A stretch of 18,262 bases of DNA from an uncultured Gemmatimonadota bacterium. GTDB taxonomy: Bacteria; Gemmatimonadota; Gemmatimonadetes; Longimicrobiales; Gaopeijiaceae. Made by a program: the position numbers and the translations under genes. Shown piece by piece: positions 1 through 7,493 of the stretch. The stretch lies in contig CALHIO010000021.1 of assembly GCA_938030915.1 (NCBI GenBank), positions 1 through 18,262 of the forward strand, read 5' to 3'. The notes under the pieces are model-generated. The model had not been told where the DNA came from. It did no database searches and saw only the letters and a program-made list of their open reading frames with translations. Numbering within the stretch: position 1 is the stretch's first letter; every line of letters starts with the position of its first letter.

Positions 1-261
1 AATGGTGAAATCGGCCGCTTCGGCGAGGCCGACTTCACGTTCAGGAGTCTGGCCAGCGGCCAGACGCTGCGCACCGAATCGGTCAGTTCGGCGTTCGTGA
101 CGAGTCAGTTCAACGCCCAATTCGTCGAGGTAGGTAGCTCCATCGAGTCGCGGGTATTGCAGCGGCCGGCGGAAGAGGGCTTCTACTGGGACTTCGTCTT
201 CTTCTATCGCACCCGTGCGGGGGCGCGTTCCTCCGTCGACGCGACCGCTCGTTGCGGTTGA
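1..261 (+). CDS. C-terminal end of an unrecognised protein (5' truncated by window)
   Basis: Frame 1 is open from the first base to a TGA at 259-261, giving 86 residues with no start needed because the gene begins outside the window. The fragment is rich in Phe, Ser and Thr with alternating polar and hydrophobic residues (for example FYWDFVFFYRTR near the end), which suggests a beta-rich, possibly exported domain, but I do not recognise a family. The stop lies only 24 bp before the preferred start of the next gene, so the two are probably co-transcribed. No function is assigned. The frame is uninterrupted and its codon use is GC-rich at third positions like the neighbours, which is the main support for it being real. 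Confidence 0.6.
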   Translation, partial: NGEIGRFGEADFTFRSLASGQTLRTESVSSAFVTSQFNAQFVEVGSSIESRVLQRPAEEGFYWDFVFFYRTRAGARSSVDATARCG

Positions 262-285
262 GGGGTGCGCGTCATCTCATTCTTC

Positions 286-3200
286 ATGAAGCGCATCATG
301 GCACGTTCACTTCGCTCCGCTCTTGTCACGTCCGTCTGCCTGCTGCCTGCAGCACTTCTGCTTCTTCCCGCCGCGGGCGTGGCGCAGGAAGGGGCCTCGT
401 CCGACGAGAAGGCGACCGAGAATCTTCCGCTCGAGCCAGGGCGCACGTTCAGCTATGACGCGACGCAGGGCACGTGGATGTCCCTCGATGTGAGCCCCGA
501 CGGCTCCACCATCGTCTTCGACCTCCTCGGCGACCTGTACACGATGCCCTTCGCCGGTGGCACCGCGACCCGGATCACATCGGGGATGGCGTACGACGTC
601 CAGCCCCGCTTCTCTCCGGATGGAAAGCACATCGCATTCGTTTCCGATCGGAGCGGTCGTGAACAGGTGTGGACGCTCGAGGTTGCATCCGGCGATACGA
701 CGCAGATGACTCGCGGGCGTGGCTCCGACGTGCTGTCACCCGAGTGGACACCGGATGGGGACTACCTGGTCATCCCGAAGTCCGGGAGGCAGAGCAGCGG
801 GCTGTGGCTCGTCCATGCCGAAGGTGGGTCTGGTGTGCGGATGCATGAGGCGGAGGGCACCTTCATGACCGGGCCCGCCTTCGGTTCCGACGGGCGGTAC
901 CTCTGGTTCGCTCAGCGACAGGGCCGGCATCAATACAACAACCAGCTTCCGACGTATCAGGTCATGCGGTACGACCGGGAGCTCGGGATCGCCCAGCGGA
1001 TGACGAACCGGGTGGGTTCCGGCTTCCGGCCGGCGCTCTCGCCCGACGGACGCTGGCTCACCTATGGGTCGCGCACCGATGGTGACACGGGGCTCCGCAT
1101 CCGAGATCTCGTGACCGGAGACGAGCGCTGGCTGGCCTACCCGATCCAGCGGGACGAGCAGGAATCGGTGGCCCCCATGGATGTCCTCCCCGGATATGCC
1201 TTCACGCCAGACTCGCGTGAGGTCGTCCTGTCGTATGGTGGCGAGATCTGGCGCGTGGCTGTCGACGGTAGTGGGCAGACCCGCGTCGACTTCGAGGCAT
1301 CGGTCGATCTCGACCTCGGTCCGCGACTCGCATTCGAATACGAGGTGGAGTCTTCTCCGACCTTCATGGCGCGTCAGATCCGTGGCGCCGTTCCCTCTCC
1401 GGATGGATCACGGCTGGCGTTCACGGCGCTGGGTGATCTATGGGTCATGGATTTCCCCGGCGGGGAGCCGGAGAAGATCGTGGATCTGCCGATCACCGGT
1501 CTTCACAATCCGTCGTGGTCGCCGGACGGAGCGCGCCTCGCGTTCGTGAGCTGGGATGACGAGTCGGGCGGTCATCTGCATGCGGTAGACCCGGACGGCG
1601 ACGATCTGGAGCAGCTCACCCGGGTTTCCGGGTACTACAGTGAAACCGCATGGTCCCCGGACGGCCGCCGCGTCGTCTCGATACGGGGAGCGGCTCGCGA
1701 CGTCCAGGAGACGCTGGGCAGCTTCGGTGGCGGGCTGGGCACGGAGATCATCTGGGTCCCATCGGAAGGCGGAGCCTACACGGTCGTCGCTCCGCAAGAC
1801 GGTCGTGCGACGCTCCACTTCGTCCCGTCCTCGGCGGATCGGATCTTCGCGACGCACCGCCAGCGCGGTCTGGTATCGTTCCGATGGGATGGAACCGACG
1901 AGCGTGCCCATGTCGTGGTGAGGGGCGAGGCCCCGCTCGGCGGTGGCGAGGGGGGGACGGCGTCCCGCGTGCTGATGGCTCCGCAGGGAGATCTCGCGCT
2001 CGCGCAGACCGGCATGGATCTGTGGGTGGTGACCGTGCCTCGCGTCGGTGGGGACACACCGACGGTGTCCGTCGGCAGCCCGTCGTTCCCGGCGACCCGA
2101 CTGACCACCGACGTGGGTGGTGAGTTTCCCGCCTGGGAGCCCAACGGACGTCGTGTCCGTTGGTCGCTCGGGAATGCTCATTTCGTCTACGACATGGATC
2201 GAATGGAGGCCGTCCGCGATTCGATCGAGGCCGCCGAGGAGGCGGAGGCCGCCGCCCGCGAGGACGAGGCGGAGGACGAACAGGCGGAGGCCGAGGGAGA
2301 CGACGCGGAGGACGAGGACGCCGAGGAGGAGGACGAAGACGAGGGCTACAAGCCGGACGAGCACCGCATCGAGGTCGAATACGAACGGGAGGTTCCCGAC
2401 GGCACGGTCGTGCTCCGCGGTGCGCGTGCGATCACCATGAACGGAGACGAGGTGATCGAAAACGCCGACATCGTGGTTACCGACGACCGGATCGTCGCGG
2501 TCGGGCCCCGGGGGAGCGTCTCCATCCCCTCCGGCGCGGACGAGATCGACGTGAGCGGCAAGACGATCGTTCCAGGGTACGTCGACACGCATTACCACAC
2601 GCAATGGCTGATGCCCAACGTGCACTCGAACCAGGTGTGGCAGTACCTCGCGTACCTGGCCTTCGGTGTGACGACGACACAGGACGTGCAGACCGCGAGC
2701 ACAGACATCCTGACGTACCACGACATGGTCGAGGCGGGCGACATGGTCGGGCCTCGCATCTACCACACGGGCCCCGGCGTCTTCAGTGGCGAGAATGTCC
2801 AGAGCCTGGAGGAGGCCCGGGAGGTCCTGGAGCGATACAAGGACTACTACGGCCTGACGACCTTCAAGATGTATATGTCGGGGGATCGTCAGCAGCGTCA
2901 GTGGCTCGTTCAGGCTGCGCGTGAGCTCGAGCTCATGCCGACGGTCGAGGGCGGCATCGACTTCAAGCTCAACATGACCCACACGATCGATGGGTATCCC
3001 GGGCTCGAACACTCCCTGCCCATCGCCCCGATCTTCGACGATGTCGTTCAGCTGTATCGGACGACCCAGACCACGTATACACCTACGCTGCTCGTCGCGT
3101 ACGGTGGCCCGTGGGCCGAGAACTACTTCTACACGCGCGAGAACATCTTCGAAGACGAACTCCTGGCGGCGTGGACGCCGCACAATGAGCTCGAATCGAA

Positions 3201-3699
3201 GGCGTCTCGTCGCGTGCGCGCGGCAGGCTGGTTCCGCTGGGAGGAGCACGTCTTCTACAAGCACGCGGCGTTCCTCACAGACCTCATCGAAGCCGGGGGT
3301 CGTATCGGAGTGGGAGGGCACGGGCAGTTCCATGGCCTCGGCTGGCACTGGGAGCTCTGGTCGATGGCGTCGGCTGGAATGGGCAATCACGATGCACTTC
3401 GTGCCGCGACGCTCCTGGGAGCCGAGGCGATCGGATTCGGGGCCGATCTGGGAAGCATCCAACCCGGAAAGCTTGCCGATCTGGTCATCCTCGATGCCAA
3501 CCCGCTCGACAATATCCGGAACACTCGGGAGGTCGACCACGTCATGAAGAACGGCCGACTGTGGGAGGCCGCGACATTGACGACGGTGTGGCCCGAGCGG
3601 GTCGAACTGCGCTCGTTCGGCTGGCAGAGCCAGCAACCCGACGCGGCGGCCGGGATCCCCGGTGGAGCGAACTGGGCGAGGGAGCCGGGCGGACGTTAG
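286..3699 (+). CDS. Exported TolB/PD40 beta-propeller-amidohydrolase fusion
   Basis: About 1,137 residues. A signal peptide (MKRIMARSLRSAL, then a Leu/Ala-rich core ending near AAGVAQ) sends it to the periplasm or outside. Residues about 40-630 hold many PD40/WD40-like blades with the signature (F/W)SPDG (for example FSPDGKHIAF, WSPDGARLAF). Residues 648-686 are an almost purely Glu/Asp/Ala linker. Residues about 705-1110 form an amidohydrolase-superfamily TIM barrel. The metal site begins with HYH (H769, H771); K861 in FKMYM and H909 in EHSLP are likely further ligands, and the barrel ends with the usual GSIQPGKLADLVILD segment. At the last ligand strand the sequence reads GGHGQFHG instead of the common G-T-D. 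The substrate is unknown; a peptidase or cyclic-amide hydrolase role is possible. An in-frame GTG at 265 directly after GAGG is an alternative start, but ATG 286 gives the cleaner signal peptide. Confidence 0.9.
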   Translation: MKRIMARSLRSALVTSVCLLPAALLLLPAAGVAQEGASSDEKATENLPLEPGRTFSYDATQGTWMSLDVSPDGSTIVFDLLGDLYTMPFAGGTATRITSGMAYDVQPRFSPDGKHIAFVSDRSGREQVWTLEVASGDTTQMTRGRGSDVLSPEWTPDGDYLVIPKSGRQSSGLWLVHAEGGSGVRMHEAEGTFMTGPAFGSDGRYLWFAQRQGRHQYNNQLPTYQVMRYDRELGIAQRMTNRVGSGFRPALSPDGRWLTYGSRTDGDTGLRIRDLVTGDERWLAYPIQRDEQESVAPMDVLPGYAFTPDSREVVLSYGGEIWRVAVDGSGQTRVDFEASVDLDLGPRLAFEYEVESSPTFMARQIRGAVPSPDGSRLAFTALGDLWVMDFPGGEPEKIVDLPITGLHNPSWSPDGARLAFVSWDDESGGHLHAVDPDGDDLEQLTRVSGYYSETAWSPDGRRVVSIRGAARDVQETLGSFGGGLGTEIIWVPSEGGAYTVVAPQDGRATLHFVPSSADRIFATHRQRGLVSFRWDGTDERAHVVVRGEAPLGGGEGGTASRVLMAPQGDLALAQTGMDLWVVTVPRVGGDTPTVSVGSPSFPATRLTTDVGGEFPAWEPNGRRVRWSLGNAHFVYDMDRMEAVRDSIEAAEEAEAAAREDEAEDEQAEAEGDDAEDEDAEEEDEDEGYKPDEHRIEVEYEREVPDGTVVLRGARAITMNGDEVIENADIVVTDDRIVAVGPRGSVSIPSGADEIDVSGKTIVPGYVDTHYHTQWLMPNVHSNQVWQYLAYLAFGVTTTQDVQTASTDILTYHDMVEAGDMVGPRIYHTGPGVFSGENVQSLEEAREVLERYKDYYGLTTFKMYMSGDRQQRQWLVQAARELELMPTVEGGIDFKLNMTHTIDGYPGLEHSLPIAPIFDDVVQLYRTTQTTYTPTLLVAYGGPWAENYFYTRENIFEDELLAAWTPHNELESKASRRVRAAGWFRWEEHVFYKHAAFLTDLIEAGGRIGVGGHGQFHGLGWHWELWSMASAGMGNHDALRAATLLGAEAIGFGADLGSIQPGKLADLVILDANPLDNIRNTREVDHVMKNGRLWEAATLTTVWPERVELRSFGWQSQQPDAAAGIPGGANWAREPGGR

Positions 3700-3747
3700 G
3701 AGCGACACCGGGGCAAGAATCGCTCCTCGGTGTACCATCTGCTCCTG

Positions 3748-3763
3748 ACAACCTACTGGTTGT
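3748..3763. promoter_or_regulatory. Perfect inverted repeat upstream of the kinase gene
   Basis: ACAACC-TACT-GGTTGT is a perfect 6-bp inverted repeat with a 4-base loop, lying 28 bp before the kinase start codon. It could be an operator half-site pair or a small leader hairpin. No T-tract follows, so it is not a convincing terminator for the upstream amidohydrolase gene. A match of this size can occur by chance in a 90-bp gap. Confidence 0.25.
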
Positions 3764-3790
3764 GCTTTCGTCCTGCCCGCATGTTGGGAA

Positions 3791-6367
3791 ATGGACATCA
3801 TCGAGCGACTGAACGCATCCCTCGACAGTCGCTACGTTGTCGACCGTCAGGTCGGCGAAGGCGGCATGGCCCGAGTCTATCTCGCCTATGACCGAAAGCA
3901 CGATCGCAAGGTCGCGCTGAAGGTTGTGAAGCCCGAACTCGTCACCGCACAGGGCAAGGATCGATTCCTGCAGGAAATCCGGGTCACGGCCAACCTGCAG
4001 CATCCGCACATCCTGCCTCTCTTCGATTCTGGCGAGGCTGACGGTTTGCTTTTCTACGTCATGCCGTACGTCGAAGGGGAATCGCTTCGTGAGCGTCTGG
4101 CGCGTGAGGGAAAACTCCCCATTTCCGATGCGGTGCGCCTCCTCCGAGACGTGCTCGGCGGGTTGGCGGCAGCCCACCGGTTCGGTGTGGTGCATCAGGA
4201 CGTCAAGCCCGGAAATGTTCTGATTTCGGGACGACGGGCGATGGTGGCGGACTTTGGGGTCGCGCGCGCAGTCAGTCAGGCATCAGAACGGAGCACGGAC
4301 GGGCGAGGCCGTGACACCTTCGGCTCGCCGGCGTACATGTCCCCCGAGCAGGCGGCCGGGAGTACCAACGTCGACCACCGGGCAGACATCTACGCGGTGG
4401 GCTGTCTGGCATACCACATGTTGGTCGGCTGGCCACCATTCCACGGACGCACACCACGGCAGACGCTCACCGCTCACGTTGTGGAAGACGTGGTGCCTCT
4501 GAGCGAGTCTCGCCCCTCGGTACCCTCTGAGCTCGGCACTCTCGTGATGCGCTGCCTGGCGAAGGATCCGGCGGATCGGTGGCAGAGGGTCGATGAGATC
4601 CTGGATCAGCTCGAGGGTGTGACCACGTCCGACCATGACATCCGTCCCGTTCGGCCTCTTCTGCCCCGTGGGCGCGCCCTGGCCACAGTCGCGGTGATGG
4701 CAGGTCTGGTCGTCGCCGTGGTCGCTTTCGCGCTGGACATGTCCGGCCCCGGCGGATCAGGCCCGACTGGAGCCCAAAGTTCCGCCGATCTGCCGCGGGA
4801 TTACGTAGCGGTGTTTCCGTTTCAGAACCTGACGGGTGACGTACAGCTGGACCCCCTCGGTCCCTTGGCGGCGTACATCTTGACGGACGGAGCCGGGCGG
4901 CTGGAGGGACTCCGTATGGTGTCCGAGCCGGCGGTCGGTCAGGCCGTTCTGGATGCGGAGAACGAAGGTGTCGTAAGACTGGCGGAGAACCTGGGTGCAG
5001 GCGTCGCCGTCTCGGGCGTGTACAGTCTCAACGGAACAGTACTCGAGTTCAGAGCCGAGGTGTTCGGGGTGCCCGGTGGCGAATTCATCACAGGCATCGA
5101 GGCTTTGGGTCCTGCCTCGGACCCCCAGGCTGTTGTGATCGATCTTCAGCAGCGAACCCTCAGCGCGTTGTCACAGGAGGTGCTCGGCCGAGAGGGACCC
5201 AGAGGCCTCTCTGTCATGGTACCGACTTTGGGTGCCTTTCGAGTCTTTCTACAGGGTCGGCGTGCGTTCAATGCTGGCGAGTTCGCCCGGGCACTCCCGT
5301 TTCTTCATCAGGCGTTTGAACTCGATACGACCTTCGTAGAGCCGTTGGCCATAGCCGCGTCAGCGAACATCAACCTCGGCCGATACGCCCTGGCAGACTC
5401 CCTGGTGCGGATGGTGCAGGCTCGTCGCGACCTACTGAGCCCGACGGGCATGCAATACCTGGAGTGGGCCAGGTCGCTCTTTTCTGGAGATGTGGAAGCG
5501 CAGCTTCGTAATGTTCGCGGCCTCGCCGAGACCTACGGCACGAACACGTGGACGTACCTCCTCGGGAACACGGCTTTGCATGCGGGCAAACCGATCGAGG
5601 CACGTCAGGCGCTGGCGCGGCTGGAGGGCGACATCCTCGAAGATTGGTACTTCGCCACCTCGCGGCTGTCGCGCGCGAACCACTCGGCGGGTCACTATCA
5701 AGAGGCATTGGACGTTGCACGCCGGGGACGAGAGATATTTCCCGAAGTTCCGGCCTTCGACGAGCTCGAACTCCGGGCATTGATCCGTCTGGACCGCTTG
5801 GATGAAATCGAACCGCTCCTCGATGCCATGGCCGTCAGTGGTGACTGGCAAGGTGGTCCTCCCCCGGGTACGGTCCTGCTCGGGGCTGCATCGGAACTGG
5901 CCCGAACTGGACGGCTCCAGGAGGCCCGATCTGTCGGAGACCGGGCGCTGGGCTGGTATCTGGCCCGTGACCGTCCGGAAGAACGTGCGGCGATCGCTCA
6001 GGTCCACATCCTGCTCGGCCGGGGCCCTGAGGCTCTCGCCGTGCTGGCGCCGCTGGTACAGGGGAATCAGGACGACGTCAGATTGCGTGGCATGCACGGT
6101 GTCGCTCTGGCTCTCTCGGGAGACCGACGTGCGGCAGAGGGCGTGCTCGAGTGGTTGGAGACACTCGAGCGGCCCTACACCTTCGGTTCCGCCAGCTATT
6201 GGAGCGCTGCCACGCTGGCCCACCTGGGGCAGGAAAGCGAGTCGGTGCAGGCCCTCAGGCGGGCGTTCGAAGAGGGCCACTCGTATCTCCGGGTGCAGGC
6301 AGACCCGAACCTGTCACCGCTGTGGGGCTTCGAGCCGTTCGAGCAAGCCATCGCGCCCTCAGGCTGA
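3791..6367 (+). CDS. Membrane Ser/Thr protein kinase with TolB/FlgO-like and TPR-like C-terminal region
   Basis: 858 residues. The cytoplasmic kinase domain (about 10-280) has the glycine loop GEGGMARVY (22-30), ATP lysine K44 in VALKVV, E62 on helix C, the catalytic loop HQDVKPGN with D137, K139 and N142, the DFG motif at 154-156 and the GSPAYMSPEQ end of the activation segment. The residue before the catalytic Asp is Gln (Q136) rather than Arg, so this is a non-RD kinase. One membrane helix (about 296-316) follows. Then comes a TolB/FlgO-like domain starting at YVAVFPFQNLTGD (338 on), and from about 470 a helical, Ala/Leu-rich repeat region compatible with TPRs. By family analogy it phosphorylates unknown partners in response to an envelope signal. 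The start has no clear Shine-Dalgarno sequence. It is separated by 91 bp from the amidohydrolase gene and ended by the hairpin at 6531-6568. Confidence 0.93.
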   Translation: MDIIERLNASLDSRYVVDRQVGEGGMARVYLAYDRKHDRKVALKVVKPELVTAQGKDRFLQEIRVTANLQHPHILPLFDSGEADGLLFYVMPYVEGESLRERLAREGKLPISDAVRLLRDVLGGLAAAHRFGVVHQDVKPGNVLISGRRAMVADFGVARAVSQASERSTDGRGRDTFGSPAYMSPEQAAGSTNVDHRADIYAVGCLAYHMLVGWPPFHGRTPRQTLTAHVVEDVVPLSESRPSVPSELGTLVMRCLAKDPADRWQRVDEILDQLEGVTTSDHDIRPVRPLLPRGRALATVAVMAGLVVAVVAFALDMSGPGGSGPTGAQSSADLPRDYVAVFPFQNLTGDVQLDPLGPLAAYILTDGAGRLEGLRMVSEPAVGQAVLDAENEGVVRLAENLGAGVAVSGVYSLNGTVLEFRAEVFGVPGGEFITGIEALGPASDPQAVVIDLQQRTLSALSQEVLGREGPRGLSVMVPTLGAFRVFLQGRRAFNAGEFARALPFLHQAFELDTTFVEPLAIAASANINLGRYALADSLVRMVQARRDLLSPTGMQYLEWARSLFSGDVEAQLRNVRGLAETYGTNTWTYLLGNTALHAGKPIEARQALARLEGDILEDWYFATSRLSRANHSAGHYQEALDVARRGREIFPEVPAFDELELRALIRLDRLDEIEPLLDAMAVSGDWQGGPPPGTVLLGAASELARTGRLQEARSVGDRALGWYLARDRPEERAAIAQVHILLGRGPEALAVLAPLVQGNQDDVRLRGMHGVALALSGDRRAAEGVLEWLETLERPYTFGSASYWSAATLAHLGQESESVQALRRAFEEGHSYLRVQADPNLSPLWGFEPFEQAIAPSG

Positions 6368-6503
6368 GCTCGAGTGTGGTCGGCCTCAGCCGCCGCAGAT
6401 CCATCTGGCACGGCTGGGCCGGCTGCGAAGGCCGATGAAGCGTGGCCCAGGGCCCGCGAACGCGATGGATGCCGTCCTTCGTTGTACCGCAGCATCAGGG
6501 ACC

Positions 6504-6570
6504 ACTCCTGAAGGTCACACAAACAGAGAAACCCGTCTCTCCAAACGTGGGGGAGACGGGTCTTTTTTCT
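6504..6570 (+). repeat. Direct repeat copy A (terminator-bearing, pairs with 7224-7290)
   Basis: This 67-bp segment recurs exactly 720 bp downstream. The first 58 bases agree at 53 positions; the last nine, covering the T-tract, have diverged at four. It starts ACTCCTGAAGGT, contains a 12-bp hairpin, and marks the left boundary of the less GC-rich island. Whether it is a duplicated terminator or a dispersed genomic repeat cannot be decided from two copies. Confidence 0.75.
6531..6568 (+). terminator. Intrinsic terminator after the kinase gene
   Basis: ACCCGTCTC (6531-6539) pairs perfectly with GAGACGGGT (6553-6561), extended by one T.G wobble and two C-G pairs to a 12-bp stem with a 7-base loop. 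C and then six T residues follow (6563-6568). It lies 163 bp after the kinase stop codon. The 160 bases between contain no gene I can support. Confidence 0.85.
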
Positions 6571-6596
6571 GGATTTGACCCCTTCAGGACGACCGG

Positions 6597-6674
6597 AACG
6601 GCTCATTGTTGACGTTTTCTTGACGGGTGAAACGGCTCATTTTGACGTTTTGTTGACGGGTAAATCTTATCGTT
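6597..6674 (+). promoter_or_regulatory. Tandem 34-bp element with four 11-bp-phased TTGACG sites (putative activator-dependent promoter)
   Basis: Two near-identical units, 6597-6630 and 6631-6663, each begin AACGGCTCATT and contain two TTGACG hexamers. The hexamers start at 6609, 6620, 6642 and 6653, all separated by multiples of 11 bp. Hexamer-N5-hexamer direct repeats are the binding layout of OmpR/PhoB-family response regulators (known for PhoP and PhoB). About 9 bp downstream lies TTATCGTT (6667-6674), a candidate -10 region; its position next to the repeats fits class II activation. The same arrangement occurs at 9072-9115. The identity of the regulator is unknown. Confidence 0.6.
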
Positions 6675-6705
6675 TCGTAGTTAACTCCCTGAGGAGGTCG
6701 TCACG

Positions 6706-7302
6706 ATGAAGGTATGGAACTACGAAAACGGTCAGTTGTCGGGGATGGTTTCCTACTCCAACGGAGAACAGGAAGGACCGTGGGAGGAGTACTACGAAAA
6801 CGGTCAGTTGAGAGCGAGGGGTAGCCTCTCCAACGGAGAAAGAGACGGACCGTTTGAGAGCTACTACGAAAACGGTCAGTTAAGAAAGAAGGGTTCTTTC
6901 TCCAACGGAGACCGGATCGGAAAGTTCAAGGAGTACTACGAAAACGGTCATCTGAGACGAAGTGGATCTTACTCCGAAGAGGGTGTCATGGTCATTGGGA
7001 CCAGAGTGAACAACGACGGACTGTGGGTCTATTACCACGAGAACGGTCAGTTGATGGCTCGTAGTAACTGGTCTAACGGAATACAGGACGGTCCCCATGA
7101 ATGGTTCAGAGATGACGGTTCACTATTTGAGAGGGGTTCATACTCCAAGGGTGAAAAATGTGGAGAGTGGAAAGAACGGGGCGAAACCGTGACCTACCCA
7201 CCCTGTTCCAACGGACAGTCACGACTCCTGAAGGTTAGACACACAGAGGAACCCGTCTCTCCAAACCTGGGGGAGACGGGTTCTTCGTCTCGAGAAGGTT
7301 GA
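6706..7302 (+). CDS. YwqK-like MORN-repeat protein (COG2849-type)
   Basis: 198 residues with a strong ribosome binding site, GAGGAGGT at 6691-6698, 7 bases before ATG. The protein is built from 24-residue MORN_2-type repeats: YENGQL or close variants begin at residues 6, 30, 54, 78, then after a 9-residue insertion at about 111, and a degenerate RDDGSL at about 135. Proteins like this are annotated as 'YwqK family antitoxin', but the repeats alone do not show antitoxin activity. No YwqJ-like toxin is recognisable next to it. There is no signal peptide or membrane segment. Arginine is often encoded by AGA/AGG, and GC content is about 45-53% in the lines I counted, against about 67% in a line of the kinase gene, suggesting transfer. 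The natural repeat fold probably ends around GETVTYPPC; the last 25 or so residues are encoded by a terminator-like repeat (7224-7290), so the present stop may be secondary. Confidence 0.85.
   Translation: MKVWNYENGQLSGMVSYSNGEQEGPWEEYYENGQLRARGSLSNGERDGPFESYYENGQLRKKGSFSNGDRIGKFKEYYENGHLRRSGSYSEEGVMVIGTRVNNDGLWVYYHENGQLMARSNWSNGIQDGPHEWFRDDGSLFERGSYSKGEKCGEWKERGETVTYPPCSNGQSRLLKVRHTEEPVSPNLGETGSSSREG
6721..7176 (+). repeat. 72-bp tandem coding repeats (MORN_2 units)
   Basis: TACGAAAACGGTCA-type cores start at 6721, 6793, 6865 and 6937, exactly 72 bp apart. A diverged unit follows at 7036 (99 bp later, a 27-bp insertion) and another at 7108 (72 bp later). The first four units are so alike at DNA level that recent expansion by slippage or unequal recombination is likely. 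The frame is kept throughout. Confidence 0.85.
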
Positions 7303-7493
7303 AAAGACAGTTCTTGGAGAGTGGACTTCAGACGTTTGAGTTGGTCCTTGGTGACTAACCCTGTCCGTTTCCTTATCCTTCCCACTGGGTCTGGGAATGC
7401 CTTATCAAGAACCTTGGACCCAATTTCCTTGGTCTTCTTTCCCAAAAAACCCTCTCTCTGGATTGTGTGAGGCCTGTGGGAAAAACGGGTCAA
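7194..7493 (-). CDS. Doubtful antisense/convergent ORF, 99 residues, hypothetical
   Basis: An open frame on the - strand with a TTG start, no internal ATG and no visible Shine-Dalgarno sequence. Its first 60 residues are rich in Lys and Arg and look protein-like (KKTKEIGSKVLDKAF, VTKDQLKRLKSTLQEL), with AAG/AGG codons like the neighbouring island gene. The last third only translates the back of repeat copy B and overlaps the YwqK-like gene by 109 bp. The frame stays open upstream toward the tRNA, so it may be the remnant of a longer, broken gene. I recognise no family. Confidence 0.25.
   Translation of the reverse strand: MTRFSHRPHTIQREGFLGKKTKEIGSKVLDKAFPDPVGRIRKRTGLVTKDQLKRLKSTLQELSFQPSRDEEPVSPRFGETGSSVCLTFRSRDCPLEQGG
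7224..7290 (+). repeat. Direct repeat copy B, hairpin inside the YwqK-like 3' end
   Basis: Copy of 6504-6570 at an exact 720-bp offset. The hairpin arms 7251-7259 and 7273-7281 keep the same 9 perfect pairs plus wobble and two C-G pairs, with loop AAACCTG. The following tract is TCTTCGTCT, weaker than in copy A. The hairpin is 19 bp upstream of the annotated TGA of the YwqK-like frame, so it would stop transcription before or at the end of that frame if functional. Confidence 0.7.

Noticed and set aside
3704..3732. Terminator after the amidohydrolase (ACACCG...CGGTGT)
   Set aside because: Six base pairs around a 17-base interior and no T-tract; too weak.
1438..3801. 787-codon open frame on the - strand opposite the amidohydrolase
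   Set aside because: High-GC shadow: His/Arg/Val/Asp-rich composition, no domain, and the + strand frame has clear propeller and metal motifs.
6721..7176. CRISPR array (regular 72-bp repeats)
   Set aside because: Repeats are contiguous coding units in one frame with no variable spacers; they encode MORN_2 motifs.
6706..7493. Complete YwqJK toxin-antitoxin pair
   Set aside because: Only the MORN-repeat member is recognisable; the convergent ORF has no deaminase or nuclease motif that I can see.
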